Made by a program: the position numbers and the translations under genes. Of a stretch of DNA of 42,487 nucleotides, positions 40,710 to 42,487 are shown piece after piece (the stretch's first letter is position 1; each line of letters begins with the position of its first letter). Where the stretch lies: contig CAYVXD010000020.1 in assembly GCA_964454265.1 (NCBI GenBank), positions 1 through 42,487 of the forward strand. The letters are read 5' to 3'. The notes beneath the pieces were generated by a model, which had not been told where the DNA came from, searched no databases, and was given only the letters and a program-made list of their open reading frames with translations. The DNA is from JAUWMI01 sp964454265. Lineage in GTDB: Bacteria; Sumerlaeota; Sumerlaeia; MWCT01; JAUWMI01.

Positions 40710-42395
40710 CTATTCATAAAGTTGCCAGAGGTTTCCGCGAGCTGTTGTCAACCCGTCCCGGATTTTCGCAACGAATGCGTCCCGGTCGCCGTTATAGGTC
40801 GTATCGAAGCCGCCTGAGACCCAGCCGCTGGACTCGGTCCTGCCGGTTACCACGATATTGCCCGAGCCGTCCACCGTGATGCCATAGCCATAGTCGTAAT
40901 AACTCCCGCCAAGGTAGCTTGACCAGACGTGCGCACCTTGTGGGCTAAGTTTCGCCACGAAGGCATCGTAAAAGCCGTTATGGGTCGTATCGAAGCCGCC
41001 TGAGACCCAGCCGCTGGACCAAGTCTCGCCGGTCACCACGATATTGCCCGAGCCGTCAACCGCGATGCCGTAGCCAAATTCAGAAGCATTACCGCCAAGG
41101 TAGGTGGACCATAGGTGCGCGCCTTGTGGGCTCAGCTTCGCCACGAAGACGTCCCAGCCGTCAAGCGTCGTATCGAAGCCGCCAGAGACCCAGCCGCTGG
41201 ACTCTGTGAGGCCGGTCAGCACGATATTGCTCGAGCCGTCCACCGCTATGCCATAGCCATGATCCATTTCACTCCCCCCAAGGTAGGTAGACCAGAGGTG
41301 CACGCCTTGTGGGCTCACTTTCGCAACGAAGGCGTCCCAAGTGCCGCCGTTAAAGGTCGTATCGAAGCCGCCTGAGACCCAGCCGCTGGAGGAGGTCCTG
41401 CCGGACACCAGGATATTGCCGGAGCCGTCCACCGCGATGGCATCGCCCGAGTCAGAATCACTACCGCCAAGGTAGCTTGACCAATCTAATTCGGGGTCAA
41501 TCACCAGTTCGCCTTCCCTGTCGTAATCGCCTGTGATCTCAAATGCGCAGGTCATTTCGTCACCAAGCACAAAGCGTCCCGGAATCTCCAGACGTCTGCG
41601 GTTGATCTCCTGATAGATGATTGGTGCGTGGTCTACAATCGGCGCCCACCCCGTGCCCGGATCCACCACGAGCGAGCCGTCGTCGCGCAGCGCAAGACCC
41701 TCGATCCCAACGTAGCGCACGCGGATCTGGCGCCAGTCGGCTCCTGGCGCGACGATGAATTCGAACTTGATGCCGGTGCGCTTGCCGGTCACGCGCAGGT
41801 CAATCCCGTCATAGAGGTTGCGGTAAACTACCGTGTCCCACGAGGGCACATTCTCGCGCCAGCGGGCCGGTTCGCCGAGGCGGTAATGGAAGACCTGATC
41901 GGAGCGGGCTTTGCCTTCGGGCACAACGCGCCGGGCGCCCTCGAAGCGCGCTGCGAACTCGAGCATGCGCCGGGGCGACTGGCTCAGGCCGGGGACAGAC
42001 ACTTCGTCGCTCCGCTCCTCTGGAGTCAGTCCCCGTCCTCGTGTTGCGGCTTCTGTTTCCTCGGATTCGCGCCGGAAGAGCTGGAACCGCACCCCCTCGT
42101 CGGTAAGGCCGACATTGGCGCCCTTGCTGCTCAGTGCGAACCGGATCGTCTCATCTTCCCACTGCCCCTGATTCTCGACGAACACGGCAGGGGAGTCGGC
42201 GAGTTTTTCCATCACAACCTGCGCGGATGGCACGTCGGAGGACGGTTCCTCGACCCCAGACCCCTTGACCGAAGCCGCGGTTGCAGCTCGCGAAGGTTCC
42301 GCGGCGGTCGAATCTGTCCAACCGCTTTGAATGACACAAAACAAGGCGCACACCATTGCCGCGCCTACGGCCCTTTGCATAATAGTTCTGATCAT
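40710..42395 (-). CDS. SBBP-repeat (beta-propeller) secreted protein
   Basis: The ATG at 42395 has AGGAGG about eight bases upstream and gives 561 residues with a signal peptide (AVGAAMVCALFCVIQSGWTDSTAAE). An N-terminal domain typical of SBBP proteins follows (FVENQGQWEDETIRFALSSKGANVGLTDEGV ... FHYRLGEPARWRENVPSWDTVVYRNLYDGIDLRV). From about residue 300 come four ~61-residue SBBP repeats with the pattern WSTYLGGS-x-x-x-x-G-Y-G-I-A-V-D-G-S-G-N-I-V-V-T-G. Six or more repeats would be needed to close a propeller, and the protein ends abruptly after the fourth (GLTTARGNLWQLYE), so it is probably truncated. Residues ~121-135 are encoded by a palindromic repeat (41991-42034) read in frame. Function: cell-surface binding or structure; partner unknown. 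Confidence 0.85.
   Translation of the reverse strand: MIRTIMQRAVGAAMVCALFCVIQSGWTDSTAAEPSRAATAASVKGSGVEEPSSDVPSAQVVMEKLADSPAVFVENQGQWEDETIRFALSSKGANVGLTDEGVRFQLFRRESEETEAATRGRGLTPEERSDEVSVPGLSQSPRRMLEFAARFEGARRVVPEGKARSDQVFHYRLGEPARWRENVPSWDTVVYRNLYDGIDLRVTGKRTGIKFEFIVAPGADWRQIRVRYVGIEGLALRDDGSLVVDPGTGWAPIVDHAPIIYQEINRRRLEIPGRFVLGDEMTCAFEITGDYDREGELVIDPELDWSSYLGGSDSDSGDAIAVDGSGNILVSGRTSSSGWVSGGFDTTFNGGTWDAFVAKVSPQGVHLWSTYLGGSEMDHGYGIAVDGSSNIVLTGLTESSGWVSGGFDTTLDGWDVFVAKLSPQGAHLWSTYLGGNASEFGYGIAVDGSGNIVVTGETWSSGWVSGGFDTTHNGFYDAFVAKLSPQGAHVWSSYLGGSYYDYGYGITVDGSGNIVVTGRTESSGWVSGGFDTTYNGDRDAFVAKIRDGLTTARGNLWQLYE
41991..42034. repeat. Palindromic repeat read in frame within SBBP gene
   Basis: The sequence from ggggacagac to gtcagtcccc forms a 44-bp imperfect palindrome. 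Its ends match the terminal ggggacagac of the element at 131-288. It is translated as part of the SBBP protein (RGLTPEERSDEVSVPG), a segment unrelated to the surrounding domain. Confidence 0.6.
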
Positions 42396-42487
42396 GACAC
42401 ATTCCTCCTGTTGCGAATGTTGGTTCTTATAAAATGAGTCCGCTCTAAAACGTCGGTTGTCTCTTCCTTTGATCAAAAATTGCCACA

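Noticed and set aside
40760..41480. Regular ~183-bp direct repeats as a DNA-level repeat array
   Set aside because: They are the coding repeats of the SBBP protein and follow its reading frame.

Overview
The window carries 27 protein genes I can support, three tRNA genes and an unusually dense population of short palindromic repeats. It looks like a chromosomal segment of an uncultivated Gram-negative-type bacterium. The evidence is lipoproteins, a cell-division and murein-hydrolase activator pair (FtsX/EnvC-like), a Tat-type signal, and the futalosine route to menaquinone (mqnC, mqnE). HPr kinase without visible PTS genes, SBBP beta-propeller repeats and many REP-like palindromes fit several poorly sampled phyla (PVC-like or candidate-phylum lineages). 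The sequence alone does not let me name one.

Layout. 1-2.2 kb: two zinc-ribbon proteins and a DUF3892-like protein. 2.2-6.3 kb: a single-chain type ISP/IIG restriction-modification enzyme whose specificity region contains an in-frame 777-bp REP-bounded RAYT transposase. 6.4-9.3 kb: REP pairs and two glycosyltransferases. 9.5-15.2 kb: thpR, pyk, a GH57 glucanotransferase, hprK and tRNA-Thr. 16.1-16.6 kb: a lone XRE regulator on the plus strand. 16.7-21.0 kb: hisD-hisC-hisB behind a cysteine-less TlpA-like lipoprotein. 21.5-26.7 kb, plus strand: a YbgC-like thioesterase, ftsX, an EnvC-like activator, a CtpA-type protease and a LysE-type exporter. 26.7-32.1 kb, minus strand: NUDIX regulator-like protein, nadE, mqnC and mqnE. 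32.6-33.9 kb: rubredoxin (too short for usual ORF cut-offs), a half-size ferritin-like protein and an ankyrin lipoprotein. 34.5-38.4 kb: a two-subunit molybdenum hydroxylase and an HExxH lipoprotein. 39.4-39.7 kb: elongator-type Met and initiator tRNA genes. 40.0-42.4 kb: surface-type proteins with SBBP repeats.

How the genes may work together. HprK overlaps the GH57 enzyme by 4 bp and pyruvate kinase follows, which suggests a glycogen/maltodextrin-to-glycolysis module with a protein-kinase sensor. MqnE and MqnC are consecutive steps of futalosine menaquinone synthesis, and nadE lies downstream on the same strand. FtsX, EnvC-like and CtpA form a familiar septal peptidoglycan-remodelling set, but FtsE is missing here.

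The most striking observation is the RAYT. It sits exactly in phase inside the restriction enzyme, has no evident start or stop of its own, and is bounded by inverted copies of a REP that also occurs as a stand-alone REPIN about 75 bp upstream of the same gene. Removing it restores the expected junction in the host protein. A second, unrelated palindromic repeat is read in frame inside the SBBP protein. Together these suggest that repeat elements in this genome tolerate, or select for, in-frame insertion into proteins.
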